Below are positions 8,136 through 16,975 of a DNA stretch of 64,000 bases, piece by piece. A model generated the notes under the pieces. The model was not told the DNA's origin and did not search any database. It saw nothing but the letters and a program-made list of their open reading frames with translations. The DNA comes from SH-MAG3 sp035461245 (GTDB taxonomy: Bacteria > Gemmatimonadota > Gemmatimonadetes > Longimicrobiales > RSA9). The stretch lies in contig DATHVP010000123.1 of assembly GCA_035461245.1 (NCBI GenBank), positions 21,906 to 85,905 on the forward strand, in the 5' to 3' direction. The first letter of the stretch is position 1. Each line of letters starts with the position of its first letter. The position numbers and the translations under genes are program-made.

Positions 8136-9258
8136 GCTCGTCTCCATGGCCTGCACCGCCCGGGCGCGTGATTTCGTCACGTCCGGCCTCGGTGATGTAC
8201 CAGCCGCCCGCCGCGTCCCGGTCCGCCAGGCCGCGGCTGCGCAGCACGCCCAGCGCACGGGGCACGTCGGTACGGCTGCCGCGCATCATCTGAAGTACTG
8301 TCACGTCGTGGGCGTGAGCGCCCTTGTGGTGTTGCGCCAGTTCGTGCAAGTCGGCGAGTACCGCGTCCGTGCGCAGCTGCTGCCGCTGGCGCCGCCGCTG
8401 CACGGCGTCCCAGACCAGCCCGCGACGGGGCGCGAAGCTGACGGACAGCATGACGAGCACCATGGCTGAGAGCACGATGGTCGGGCCTGTCGGCATGTGC
8501 TCAGCGGCGCCACTGAGCAAGGCGCCGCCCACGCCGGCAATGGCACCGAACCCAGCGGCCAGCAGCACCATCACGCCCAGCGAATCCGTCCACTGCCGGG
8601 CCGCCGCCGCCGGCGCAATGACCAGTGCGCTCATGAGTACCACCCCCACCGTCTGCAGCCCGATGACGATGGCGATCACGAGGAACGTGGTCAGCAGGAT
8701 GTCAATGGAACGCATGGGCAGGCCCTGCGTGGCGCCGTACTCGGGGTCGAACGTCAGCAGCTTGAATTCCTTCCAGAATACGGCTACGGCCAGCAGCGCG
8801 ATGGAGCCCAGCGTCGTGATGACCACGACGTCGCCCGCCAGCATGGTGGCCGCCTGGCCGAACAGGAACGTGTCCAGCCCTGCCTGCGCCGCTGTGGGCA
8901 TCTGCTGCACCCAGGTGAGAAGCACCAGGCCCGCCCCGAAGAACACCGACAGCACGATGCCCAGCGCACTGTCCGCGGGCAGGCGGCTGTGACGCACGAT
9001 GAGCGTCACCACCAGCGTACCCAGCCAGCCTGCCAGCGCCGCACCCAGCACCAGCACCAGCGGGTTCTTCGCCCCCGTCAGCAGGAACGCCAGCACGATG
9101 CCCGGCAGCGCCGCATGGGAAATGGCATCGCCCAGCAGCGACTGCCGGCGCAGCACCGCAAAACAGCCGAGGGCGCCTGCCACCAGCCCCAGCATGCCAG
9201 CCCCCAGCGCCACCACCCGCAGCGTATAGTCCGGCACCAGCAGCGCCAGTGGGTTCAC
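8125..9258 (-). CDS. Metal ABC transporter permease 1 with C-terminal winged-helix-like tail
   Basis: 377 residues, ABC-3 family. The membrane part contains VLRRQSLLGDAISHAALPG and VGVVLMSALVIAPAAAARQW, both typical of Mn/Zn/Fe permeases. As in permease 2, a basic stretch (VQRRRQRQQ) leads into about 90 residues that resemble a winged helix (VLRSRGLADRDAAGGWYITE). The start is GTG within CTGTGA: the last three bases of GTGA are the ATPase stop codon, a four-base overlap typical of translational coupling. The C-terminus is His/Gly/Asp-rich (GHGDEHGH), which could bind metal. Confidence 0.9.
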   Translation of the reverse strand: MNPLALLVPDYTLRVVALGAGMLGLVAGALGCFAVLRRQSLLGDAISHAALPGIVLAFLLTGAKNPLVLVLGAALAGWLGTLVVTLIVRHSRLPADSALGIVLSVFFGAGLVLLTWVQQMPTAAQAGLDTFLFGQAATMLAGDVVVITTLGSIALLAVAVFWKEFKLLTFDPEYGATQGLPMRSIDILLTTFLVIAIVIGLQTVGVVLMSALVIAPAAAARQWTDSLGVMVLLAAGFGAIAGVGGALLSGAAEHMPTGPTIVLSAMVLVMLSVSFAPRRGLVWDAVQRRRQRQQLRTDAVLADLHELAQHHKGAHAHDVTVLQMMRGSRTDVPRALGVLRSRGLADRDAAGGWYITEAGRDEITRPGGAGHGDEHGH

Positions 9259-10016
9259 AGCTGCTCCTGCGAAACGGGCGGCATTGAGCCGTGGAACGGC
9301 ACGCGCCCGCCATACGTGACCCGCAGGTTCTCCCCCGTGAACACCTCGGCCACGGGGCCGGCCGTGATGAGGCGGACGTTCAGCAGCGTCACCCAGTCGA
9401 AGTACTCGGGCACCGTCTGCAGCGCATGATGCACTACGACCACGGTGTTGCCGGCTTCCCGCAGCGACTGGAGTACGGTGACAATGGCGCGCTCCGTCTT
9501 CGCGTCCACGCCCTGGAACGGCTCGTCCATCAGGTAGACCCGGGCGTCCTGCACCAGTGCCCGTGCCAGGAAGACGCGCTGCTGCTGGCCGCCGGATAGC
9601 TGGCTGATCTGCCGGTCCGCGTAATCCACCATGTCCACCTGCTCCAGCGCCGCCAGCGCCTGCTCCCGCTCCCGCCTGCCGGTGCGCCGTACCCAGCCCA
9701 GTGCGCCGTACCGGCCCATCTGCACCACGTCCAGCACGTTCGTCGGGAAGTCCCAGTCCACGGTGCCGCGCTGGGGTACATACGCTACCAACCGCCGTTG
9801 CTCGCGATACGGTCGGCCGTGCACCAGGATCCGGCCCGCCGCAGGCTTCAGCAGGCCGAGGACCGACTTGATCAGCGTCGTCTTGCCCGCACCGTTGGGG
9901 CCGACAATGGCCATGAGCACCCCGGCGGGTACCGTCAGATCCACGTCCCACAGCACCGGCTGCTCCCGGTACGCCACGGTGAGATCGTTGATCTCGATGG
10001 CGACGTCGTCCCTCAC
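9255..10016 (-). CDS. Metal ABC transporter ATP-binding protein
   Basis: 253 residues with all ABC motifs: Walker A GPNGAGKTT, Q-loop YVPQRGTVDW, signature QLSGGQQQRVFLARAL, Walker B VYLMDEPFQGVD and the H-loop VVVVHHAL. The YVPQ-x5-W Q-loop and overall length fit the MntA/ZnuC/TroB subfamily, which powers Mn2+, Zn2+ or Fe2+ uptake. The start is GTG overlapping the stop of the binding-protein gene by four bases, and the end overlaps the permease 1 start by four, so the operon is read as a tightly coupled unit. Confidence 0.95.
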   Translation of the reverse strand: MRDDVAIEINDLTVAYREQPVLWDVDLTVPAGVLMAIVGPNGAGKTTLIKSVLGLLKPAAGRILVHGRPYREQRRLVAYVPQRGTVDWDFPTNVLDVVQMGRYGALGWVRRTGRREREQALAALEQVDMVDYADRQISQLSGGQQQRVFLARALVQDARVYLMDEPFQGVDAKTERAIVTVLQSLREAGNTVVVVHHALQTVPEYFDWVTLLNVRLITAGPVAEVFTGENLRVTYGGRVPFHGSMPPVSQEQL

Positions 10017-10975
10017 TGCGCCTCCTGCACCAATGCGTTCACGATGGTCTCCACATTGTGACGGACCATGCCCAGGTACGTGCCCTCAGGCGTACCGGTG
10101 TCGCCCAGGGCATCCGAATAAAGCTCGCCGCCCTGACGCAGGGCAAAGCCCCGGGAACGGGCGGCCGCCACGACTGCCCGTATGTTGCGCGGCGGGATGG
10201 AAGTCTCCAGGAAGATGGCCGGGATGCGCCGCGTTACGATGACATCCACCAGGCGCTGCACATCGCCTGTGCCTGCTTCCGAGGACGTGCTGATGCCCTG
10301 CAGCCCCATGACCTCGAAGCCGTAGGCCCTGCCGAAATAGCCAAAGGCATCATGTGCAGTGATCAGCACCCGTCGCTCAGGCGGCACCGCCGCCACCCGC
10401 TCCCGCACCCACGCGTCCAGCCGACCCAGCTCCGTGCGATACGCTGAGCCCCGCTGCGCGTACTCCGCCGCATGCGCAGGGTCGGCCTCCGCAAGTGCTT
10501 CCTCGATGCGCCGGGCTACCTGCGACCAGAGCGCCACGTCGAACCAGACGTGCGGATCATGACTGCCGCCGAAGTCAGGCGTCGCGATCAGCGCCGGTGC
10601 CGGGACGGATTCCGCCACCGCCACCGTGTGACGGCGCCGGCCCATCTCCTCCAGGACCTCGCCCATGGCCGCTTCCAGGTGCAGCCCGTTGTACAGGACG
10701 AGGTCCGCCCGGGACAGCCGGCGTACGTCGCCCGCCCGCGCCTTGTACAGGTGTGGGTCCACGCCCGGACCCATGAGGCCCTGCACGAAGACGCGGTCTC
10801 CGCCTACCTGCGCGGCCACATCCGCGATCATGCCTATGGTAGCCACCACCCGCAGCCGGCCTGCCGCCGCTTCCGTCTCCTCCGCCCAGGGGTCGCACCC
10901 CGTCAGCAGCAGCATCGCCACCCCTGCCCAGGCCGCCCCTCGCCGCCACCCGTGTCGCATCACCAGCGCCCTCAC
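10013..10975 (-). CDS. Metal ABC transporter substrate-binding lipoprotein (ZnuA/TroA/MntC type)
   Basis: 320 residues starting with a lipoprotein signal (VAMLLLTGC, Cys27). The mature part is a cluster A-I metal receptor: VVATIGMIADVAAQVGGDRV, DPHLYKA, YNGLHLE, HDPHVWFD, ITAHDAFGYFGRAYG and the C-terminal YSDALG turn. Conserved His residues in DPH, HDPH and TAHDAF plus a C-terminal acidic residue are the expected ligands. There is no long His/Asp loop as in zinc-specific ZnuA, which mildly favours Mn or Fe. The GTG start at 10975 has GGAGG ten bases upstream; an ATG five codons in (10960) is an alternative. It is first in the operon and sits just behind the operator candidate. Confidence 0.93.
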   Translation of the reverse strand: MRALVMRHGWRRGAAWAGVAMLLLTGCDPWAEETEAAAGRLRVVATIGMIADVAAQVGGDRVFVQGLMGPGVDPHLYKARAGDVRRLSRADLVLYNGLHLEAAMGEVLEEMGRRRHTVAVAESVPAPALIATPDFGGSHDPHVWFDVALWSQVARRIEEALAEADPAHAAEYAQRGSAYRTELGRLDAWVRERVAAVPPERRVLITAHDAFGYFGRAYGFEVMGLQGISTSSEAGTGDVQRLVDVIVTRRIPAIFLETSIPPRNIRAVVAAARSRGFALRQGGELYSDALGDTGTPEGTYLGMVRHNVETIVNALVQEAQ

Positions 10976-10993
10976 GTCGTACCCGCCTCCATT

Positions 10994-11009
10994 TTTAGTC
11001 GAAGCTAAA
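10994..11009 (-). promoter_or_regulatory. Candidate metal-repressor operator in front of the importer operon
   Basis: An inverted repeat TTTAG-N6-CTAAA lies 19-34 bases before the GTG of the binding-protein gene, in an AT-rich patch within GC-rich surroundings. DtxR/MntR/IdeR operators are 5-to-7-bp arms with TTAG/CTAA cores around a short spacer, so this is a good candidate for binding by the regulator at 6358-7014. The spacer is not symmetric. Binding is inferred. Confidence 0.6.
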
Positions 11010-11115
11010 TTGAGAATTGGGGACGCGCAAGTCGGGGGCGGACGGGCAGTCGGGGGCCCGGCCGCCTCACGGCACGGCTGTCATCCAGCGCCGGACCGCC
11101 GGCGCCCTACCGGGC

Positions 11116-11664
11116 CTACAGTCTGCGGCCGCAGCCGCGCAGTTCCCGGCCGTCAATGGTGAGGGTGACGGTCCAGTGGAACTCCTGGCCGCTCATGATG
11201 TCAGTGCAGGGTAGTTCCTCGAACACGACGCGGAGGTCGGCGGAGGCCGTCGTCGCGTGCCAGGTAATGCGGCTGCCGTCACGAACCGGTTCCGGCGCGG
11301 GCATCGTGACGTTGTGTTCGCCGTAGTCTCCGACGTAGACGATGCTGTCGGCGTGGATTTCAACCGTCCATCCGGGCTCCTGGCCGAGGCCTCGCCAGGC
11401 GGCGCCGCGATCCCGTGCGGCGTTCCAGGGGACCTCTGAAAACTCCGGGGTTCCGGGTTGGGGCGGCGGCTGTGCTGCGACCGTATCCGAAGCGGCGGTG
11501 TCCGGGACGGTCGCCTCCACCAGCGTGTCGATGCCGGGTTCGCTGACGGGCGCCCCAGGCTCCGGCTGCGGCGCTGGCGAGCCGCAGGCGGCGCTGCACA
11601 TGCACAGGCATGCGGCCATCCACGAGAGGGTGGATCGCGTGTGCGCGACAGTAAAAGGTGACAT
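11116..11664 (-). CDS. Lipoprotein with COG3650-like C-terminal domain
   Basis: 182 residues. The N-terminus is a lipoprotein signal ending CSAAC (Cys27 from the listed start; an internal Met at 16 would give a more usual length). A Pro/Glu-rich linker of about 60 residues follows. The C-terminal 100 residues (WRGLGQEPGWTVEIHAD, then VVFEELPCTDIMSGQEF and a final ELRGCGR) match the small envelope domain of COG3650-type proteins, whose function is not established. Two Cys in the domain (PCTD and RGCG) could form a disulfide. It is divergent from the acyl-CoA synthetase gene. Confidence 0.75.
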   Translation of the reverse strand: MSPFTVAHTRSTLSWMAACLCMCSAACGSPAPQPEPGAPVSEPGIDTLVEATVPDTAASDTVAAQPPPQPGTPEFSEVPWNAARDRGAAWRGLGQEPGWTVEIHADSIVYVGDYGEHNVTMPAPEPVRDGSRITWHATTASADLRVVFEELPCTDIMSGQEFHWTVTLTIDGRELRGCGRRL

Positions 11665-11758
11665 TGCCCCTCCGCTTGTAGGGAATTCTCCGATCGCCTG
11701 TGGCGCGCCGGCAGCATAGCTTGTGACGGCGAATCCATCCGGTCAAGGCGAGCGACGC

Positions 11759-13927
11759 ATGAATGACAGCAACGTGACATCCATAGAGCCCATTTTCCGG
11801 CCGCGTTCGGTGGCGGTCATCGGCGCGAGCCGGACCCCGGGCACGGTCGGCTACGAAATCATCCACAATCTGCTGGTACAGGGTTTCAGCGGCGCCGTGT
11901 ACCCGGTGAATCCCAAGGCGACATCGGTCCATTCGGTGCCGGCGTACGCGGGCATCGAGGACGTTCCGGCGCCTGTGGACCTGGCGGTCATCACGGTGCC
12001 GAAGCAGCACACGCTGGCCGTGGCTGAAGCGTGCGGCCGGCACGGCGTGCGGGCGCTGGTGGTGATCACCGCCGGTTTCAAGGAAGTGGGTGGGGCCGGC
12101 ATCGAGCGGGAGCACGAGTTGCTGGCCATTGCCCACCGGTACGGCATGCGCATGATCGGGCCGAACTGCCTGGGTGTGGTGAACACCGCAGCGGACATAA
12201 GCATGAATGCGACGTTTGCGCCGATCATGCCACCGCCGGGCCCCGTCAGTTTCATGAGCCAGTCCGGCGCCATGGGCGTGACCATCCTGGACTATGCCGC
12301 GGAGTACGGCATAGGCGTGAACCACTTTGTCTCGGTCGGCAACAAGGCGGACGTCAGCGGCAACGATCTCATCGAGTTCTGGGCCGATGACCCGGCCACG
12401 CGGGTGATCCTGATGTATCTCGAGAACTTCGGTAACCCCCGCAAGTTCACGCGTATCGCCAGACAGGTCACGAAGTCGAAGCCGGTCATCGCCGTGAAGG
12501 CAGGACGTACAGCGGCGGGCGCGCGGGCGGCGTCGTCGCACACGGGTGCCCTGGCGGGCATGGACAGCGCGACGGACGCGCTGCTCGCCCAGTGCGGTGT
12601 GCTGCGGGTGGATACGGTGGAGCAGCTGTTCGACATGGCCATGGCGTTCGGCCACCTGCCGGTGCCGGAAGGCAACCGTGTGGCAGTGGTCACAAACGCG
12701 GGCGGGCCGGGCATCATCATCACCGACTCCTGCGAGGCCAATGGTCTGTCCGTCGCCGAGCTGTCTCCGAAGACACAGTCGCGCCTGCGGCAGAACCTGC
12801 CGGACGAGGCTAGCGTCCGGAACCCGGTGGACATGATCGCCACGGCCACGCCTGAGAGTTATCGCCTCGCCCTCGAAGCGGTGCTGGCAGACCCGAACAT
12901 CGACGCGGCCATTGCCGCGTTCGTGCCGCCGCTGCGGGTGCGGCAGCAGGACGTGGCCCGCAGCATCGTTGCCGCGCGCCGGAAATACCCCGACAAGCCC
13001 ATGCTCGCCGTGCTCATGGGTCGGGCGGGGCTGCCGGAAGGGCGGGCTGAACTGCGCGACGCCGGCGTGCCCGCCTACATCTTCCCGGAATCCGCCGCCC
13101 GCGCACTGGCGGCGATGTTCCGCTACCGCCAGTGGCTGGAACGACCGGTGGGCCAGGTCAGCGAGTTCGAGGTTCGCCGGGACGAGGTGGCCCGCATCCT
13201 GGATCGGGCGACGGGTGCCGGCGGCGGCTACCTGTCCAGGGACGAAGTGCTGCAGGTCCTCGATGCCTACGGCATCGCGACGCTGCAGAGCGGTCGCGCA
13301 GCGACGCCAGGCGAGGCCGCGGCCGTGGCCGCGGAAATGGGCTACCCAGTGGTGCTGAAGGTGGATTCTGCGGACATCATACACAAGACGGATGTCGGCG
13401 GCGTGCTGCTGGACCTGCGCGATGAGGATGCCGTACGAAGCGGCTTCAAGACCATGATGGAGCGTGTCCGCGCCAGACATCCGGATGCACAGATTGACGG
13501 CGTCACCATCGAACGGTTCGTCCGCGGCGGGCGCGAGACCATCATCGGTGTGTCGCAGGACCCGTCATTCGGTCCCGTCATCATGTTCGGCCTGGGCGGC
13601 ATCTATGTGGAGGCCCTCAAGGACGTGACGTTCCGGGTCCAGCCGGTAACGGACGTGGATGCCCATGAGATGGTCCGCGCCATTCGCGGCTTCAGCCTGC
13701 TGGAGGGCATGCGCGGCGAAGCGGCGTCTGATCTCGCCGCACTGGAGGAGGTCATCCAGCGAGTCTCCCAGCTCGTGGGCGACCACCCCCGGGTCCTGGA
13801 ACTGGATATCAACCCCTTCGTCGTTTTTGAAGAGGGCGGCGTGGCGGTGGACGCCCGGATCCGGGTGGCAGGAACGGAAGCCGACCAGCCCGCAGAGCCC
13901 GGGCTTGTGGAAATGACGGCCGGCTAG
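11759..13927 (+). CDS. ADP-forming acetyl/acyl-CoA synthetase, fused alpha-beta subunits
   Basis: 722 residues. Order: CoA-binding Rossmann domain (RPRSVAVIGASRTPGTVGYE), succinyl-CoA-ligase-like domains with the phosphorylated His in SSHTGALAG (about His261), a Ser/Gly-rich VVTNAGGPGIIITD segment, and from about residue 490 an ATP-grasp beta domain (MGYPVVLKVDSADIIHKTDVGG-type motif and LDINPFVVFEEGG). Such enzymes interconvert acyl-CoA plus ADP and Pi with acid plus ATP and CoA, giving substrate-level phosphorylation from acyl-CoA. Related proteins are protein or propionate acyltransferases, but there is no GNAT domain here. The start at 11759 (MNDSNVTSIEP) follows AAGG at ten bases. Confidence 0.92.
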   Translation: MNDSNVTSIEPIFRPRSVAVIGASRTPGTVGYEIIHNLLVQGFSGAVYPVNPKATSVHSVPAYAGIEDVPAPVDLAVITVPKQHTLAVAEACGRHGVRALVVITAGFKEVGGAGIEREHELLAIAHRYGMRMIGPNCLGVVNTAADISMNATFAPIMPPPGPVSFMSQSGAMGVTILDYAAEYGIGVNHFVSVGNKADVSGNDLIEFWADDPATRVILMYLENFGNPRKFTRIARQVTKSKPVIAVKAGRTAAGARAASSHTGALAGMDSATDALLAQCGVLRVDTVEQLFDMAMAFGHLPVPEGNRVAVVTNAGGPGIIITDSCEANGLSVAELSPKTQSRLRQNLPDEASVRNPVDMIATATPESYRLALEAVLADPNIDAAIAAFVPPLRVRQQDVARSIVAARRKYPDKPMLAVLMGRAGLPEGRAELRDAGVPAYIFPESAARALAAMFRYRQWLERPVGQVSEFEVRRDEVARILDRATGAGGGYLSRDEVLQVLDAYGIATLQSGRAATPGEAAAVAAEMGYPVVLKVDSADIIHKTDVGGVLLDLRDEDAVRSGFKTMMERVRARHPDAQIDGVTIERFVRGGRETIIGVSQDPSFGPVIMFGLGGIYVEALKDVTFRVQPVTDVDAHEMVRAIRGFSLLEGMRGEAASDLAALEEVIQRVSQLVGDHPRVLELDINPFVVFEEGGVAVDARIRVAGTEADQPAEPGLVEMTAG

Positions 13928-14023
13928 CCAGCCGTCGTGCCAGCGGCTGCGTCAGGAGTCCCTGACGAGAAGCCTGCGGCACGGCCCCTGCACCCCCCGC
14001 CGGGACGGCCGGGGGGAGGGGAC

Positions 14024-15382
14024 ATGGAAAAGCTGAAGGCGCTGTGGAAGGACATGGTGGAGAGCCTGTGGTTCTGGCCCGGGCTGCTCACCCTGTCGTG
14101 CGGCGCACTGGCGCTGCTGCTGGTTCGGTACGACGACGAGATCAAGGACCTGCTGGGCCTCGATCCCGAGGAGATGTGGTGGCTGTTCGGCGGGGCTGCG
14201 GACGGCGCCATGGATGTGCTGGCAGCCATCGCCGGCAGCATCATGACGGTGACGGGTGTGGTCTTCTCCGTGACCATCATTGCCCTCCAGCTCGCGTCCA
14301 GCCAGTACACCCCGCGTGTGCTCCGCCAGTTCATGGCCCATCGCGCCAATCAGCTCACACTCGGTGTCTTCATCGGCACCTTCACGTACGCATTGCTCGT
14401 GCTGCGGACCGTGCGCACCGATAACGCCACGGAGGAGTTCATCCCCTCACTGGCAGTAACGGTGGCGGTGCTGCTGACGCTCACGTCCATGGGCTTCCTC
14501 ATCTACTTCATCAACCATGTCGCCCGCTCCATGCAGGCGCCCGTCATCATTGACTCCGTTGCCAGGGACGGGCTGCGGGTACTGGCGGAGGTCTATCCCG
14601 AAGAAGTGCATGAGTGGACGGAAAGCGAGGAGCGATCGCCGGAGGAAATCGCGTCTCTCGACGACAGCGAGGCGTTCCGGATCCGGGCCGCGAAGGCAGG
14701 CTATGTGCAGGCGGTGGAGCGGGCATCGCTGCTGCGGTTCACGACGGAGCATGACCTGCTGGTCCGCATGGAAGCGCAGATCGGCACGCACGTGCTGCCG
14801 GGTGAAGTCACCATGAAGGTATGGCCAGCCAGGCGCGTCACGGGCGAGATGGAGACCCGCCTCCGGGACGTCCTGGTGCTGGGCAAGGAGCGCACGCCGC
14901 ACCAGGATCTCCGTCACGTCATCATCGAGATGATGGACATCGCCGTGAAGGCGCTCTCGCCGTCCGTCAATGACCCCACCACTGCCATCAACGTCATTCA
15001 CCGCCTCGCCCAGGTGCTGCTGGACATGGCGTGGCGGGAATCAGGTCCGGCGCTCGATCGCGATGATGCGGGCAGCGTGCGAGTCATCGTGCGCCGACCG
15101 GACCTCGCCCATGTTGCGGCGCTGGCCTATGGCCAGATCCGCCACTATGGCGCCGGCAACGCCACCGTCATGATCTCGCTGCTCGATAACCTGGCGGACC
15201 TGGCGGCGCTGTCCCCGGATCCCGCGCGCCAGGCTTTTGCCGACCAGATCAACCTGGCCATCACCAGCGCCCGGGAGCGCATGACGAATCCCGCGGATAC
15301 CGCCCGCCTGGAGGAAGCCATCGAGCGCGCGCTGGCCCGGTCCCGGGAACAGGCGCCCCGCCAGCGGCCGCAGCGGGCGTAA
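14024..15382 (+). CDS. DUF2254 family membrane protein
   Basis: 452 residues matching the DUF2254 predicted membrane protein family. Four hydrophobic segments lie in the first 170 residues (for example SLWFWPGLLTLSCGALALLL, and IMTVTGVVFSVTIIALQLAS followed by the conserved SQYTPRVLRQFM). A long cytoplasmic region follows, with the conserved KALSPSVNDPTTAINVIHRL block. The function of the family is unknown. The ATG at 14024 has GGGGGAGGGG directly upstream. It begins about 100 bp after the acyl-CoA synthetase gene on the same strand. Confidence 0.88.
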   Translation: MEKLKALWKDMVESLWFWPGLLTLSCGALALLLVRYDDEIKDLLGLDPEEMWWLFGGAADGAMDVLAAIAGSIMTVTGVVFSVTIIALQLASSQYTPRVLRQFMAHRANQLTLGVFIGTFTYALLVLRTVRTDNATEEFIPSLAVTVAVLLTLTSMGFLIYFINHVARSMQAPVIIDSVARDGLRVLAEVYPEEVHEWTESEERSPEEIASLDDSEAFRIRAAKAGYVQAVERASLLRFTTEHDLLVRMEAQIGTHVLPGEVTMKVWPARRVTGEMETRLRDVLVLGKERTPHQDLRHVIIEMMDIAVKALSPSVNDPTTAINVIHRLAQVLLDMAWRESGPALDRDDAGSVRVIVRRPDLAHVAALAYGQIRHYGAGNATVMISLLDNLADLAALSPDPARQAFADQINLAITSARERMTNPADTARLEEAIERALARSREQAPRQRPQRA

Positions 15383-15463
15383 CGTTGGTGGCGCGTTGGT
15401 GGCGCGTGAGGGCGGCGCCGGCGCGCGCTACAGCGCCGGTCGCCATGCCCGCCAACCCTGGTG

Positions 15464-16486
15464 TCAGCGGGACGTGTAGTCGTGCACGAACTCGATGACG
15501 GCCTTCGCCACCTGCCAGTCGGTGCCCGGCAGGATGCCATGGCCCAGGTTGAAAATGTGACCGGGGCGGCCGCCGACGCGATCGAGGATCTCCTTGGCGC
15601 GGCGGATGGCGAAGTCTCTGCCGCCCAGCAGCGCTACCGGATCAAGGTTGCCCTGCACGGCGCGGTCGTCGCCGATGACCTTCCACGCCTCGTCAATGGG
15701 CAGGCGCCAGTCAATGCTGATGCAGTCCCCGCCCGCGGCGGTAACCACCGGCAGCAGGGCGGGGTTCCCGTTGAAGAAGTTGATGCTGGGTACGTTGTCC
15801 CGTTCCATGCGCGCGAAGATGGTGCGCATGTGGGGGAGCAGGTATTCCTCGTAGTCCTCCGGACTGAGGGCGCCCGCCCAGGAGTCGAAGACCTGCACGG
15901 CGCCTGCGCCGGCCTCGTGCTGGGCGACGGCGAACTCGGCCATGTGCTCCGCCCAGAACCCGGCGAGCCGGTGCCATGCATCGGTCTCCGCATACATGAA
16001 CGTCTTCAACTCGGCCAGGTCACGGGACCGGCCACCCGCCATCAGGTAGGAGCACAGCGTGAATGGCGCGCCCACGAACCCCAGCACAGGCACGTCCAGG
16101 CGCTGCACCAGCAGGCGGATCTGCTCCAGGTTGTAGTCCATGGTCTGCCGCGGATCGAACGGCGTCATGCGGTCCACGTCCGCCGGGCCGTGGATGGGGT
16201 TGTGCACCACGGGCCCGACCCCCTTGACCATCTCCACGTCGAAGCCGGCGCCGAAGTACGGCGTTGACAGGTCGTTGTAGAGGACGGCCGCATCCACGGG
16301 ATAGTAGTCCAGCGGCATGGCCGTGATGTCGGCAGCGGCAGCAGGATCCCTGAGCAGGTCGAACATCTCCCGCTCCGCGCGGGACTCGTTGTATCGGGGC
16401 AGTGAGCGGCCGGCCTGGCGCATGAACCAGACGGGGGTACGATCGTTCGGCTCGCGACGCAGGGCGCGCAGTATACGGTCGTTCAT
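15464..16486 (-). CDS. hemE: Uroporphyrinogen decarboxylase
   Basis: 340 residues, the normal HemE length. It opens with the substrate-binding signature TPVWFMRQAGRSLPRYNE and later has GFVGAPFTLCSYLMAGG, VFDSWAGALSP and the C-terminal FNLGHGILPGT. The enzyme decarboxylates the four acetate side chains of uroporphyrinogen III to give coproporphyrinogen III in the cytoplasm, an early branch step of haem synthesis. No other haem gene is adjacent, so it appears as a lone gene. No in-frame conflict or truncation is seen. Confidence 0.97.
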   Translation of the reverse strand: MNDRILRALRREPNDRTPVWFMRQAGRSLPRYNESRAEREMFDLLRDPAAAADITAMPLDYYPVDAAVLYNDLSTPYFGAGFDVEMVKGVGPVVHNPIHGPADVDRMTPFDPRQTMDYNLEQIRLLVQRLDVPVLGFVGAPFTLCSYLMAGGRSRDLAELKTFMYAETDAWHRLAGFWAEHMAEFAVAQHEAGAGAVQVFDSWAGALSPEDYEEYLLPHMRTIFARMERDNVPSINFFNGNPALLPVVTAAGGDCISIDWRLPIDEAWKVIGDDRAVQGNLDPVALLGGRDFAIRRAKEILDRVGGRPGHIFNLGHGILPGTDWQVAKAVIEFVHDYTSR

Positions 16487-16719
16487 CTCTCTCCAGCAGT
16501 GCGAGTGTTGCGGCGAGAAGTCTAGGCCCGGCCGGGGCCCCGGGAAAGGGTGGAATGCCCTACAAGCCGTCCGTCACCACCGGACACTGGAGCGGTGATC
16601 CATAAGTGCAGGCGGAGATCCGGCAGTGCGCCGGTGGCCCGTGAAATATCGGCTCGTGTTGTGGACCGCGCGGCCGGGTGCCAACTTCAGGCGATGCTCA
16701 TCCAACCGGCACAGTTCCC

Positions 16720-16917
16720 ATGATCCTGCTGCTCATGGCCGTCTTCGCCCTGCTCATCGCAGTCGGTGTCTGGCGTCGGTTCACGGCGGTCCAGTGGATA
16801 TGGCTGATTGCCGGCTCGGCTCTGCTGCTGATCCTGGTCTGGGCGCTGTTCCTGGTCTTTTTCATCGGTCCCGAGATGCAGCGGATGGGGCCGCCGGGCG
16901 CTACGCGGGGCCTGTGA
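16720..16917 (+). CDS. Small two-helix membrane protein
   Basis: 65 residues, almost entirely hydrophobic, with two membrane helices (MILLLMAVFALLIAVGVW and WIWLIAGSALLLILVWALFL) joined by an RRFTAVQ turn and a short polar tail. No family recognised. The frame could start 14 codons earlier at 16678, but 16720 fits the helix boundary. The ribosome-binding site is weak, so the call rests on the membrane-protein composition and position between hemE and the SOD gene. Confidence 0.5.
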   Translation: MILLLMAVFALLIAVGVWRRFTAVQWIWLIAGSALLLILVWALFLVFFIGPEMQRMGPPGATRGL

Positions 16918-16925
16918 CGCACGAA

Positions 16926-16947
16926 GGGGAGGGCGCAGGCCCTCCCC
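16926..16947. terminator. GC stem-loop between convergent genes
   Basis: A perfect 9-bp stem (GGGGAGGGC/GCCCTCCCC) with a four-base loop, between the ends of the small membrane-protein gene and the SOD gene. There is no U-tract in either direction; position and stem suggest a shared terminator. Confidence 0.55.
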
Positions 16948-16975
16948 AGGTGACAATGCCGGGCGACGTCGGCAC

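Noticed and set aside
9259..9951. N-terminal extension of permease 1 through the ATPase gene
   Set aside because: The upstream part is an out-of-frame reading of the ATPase, whose own frame is fully conserved; the overlapping GTG at 9258 is the natural start.
11360..13480. A 706-codon open frame on the minus strand
   Set aside because: It is antisense to the acyl-CoA synthetase gene, His/Arg-rich with no domain, and reflects the high GC content of the wobble positions.
16487..16719. Possible tRNA or small RNA between hemE and the small membrane protein
   Set aside because: I could not find a T-arm GTTCRA-type loop or a cloverleaf; nothing supports an RNA gene.
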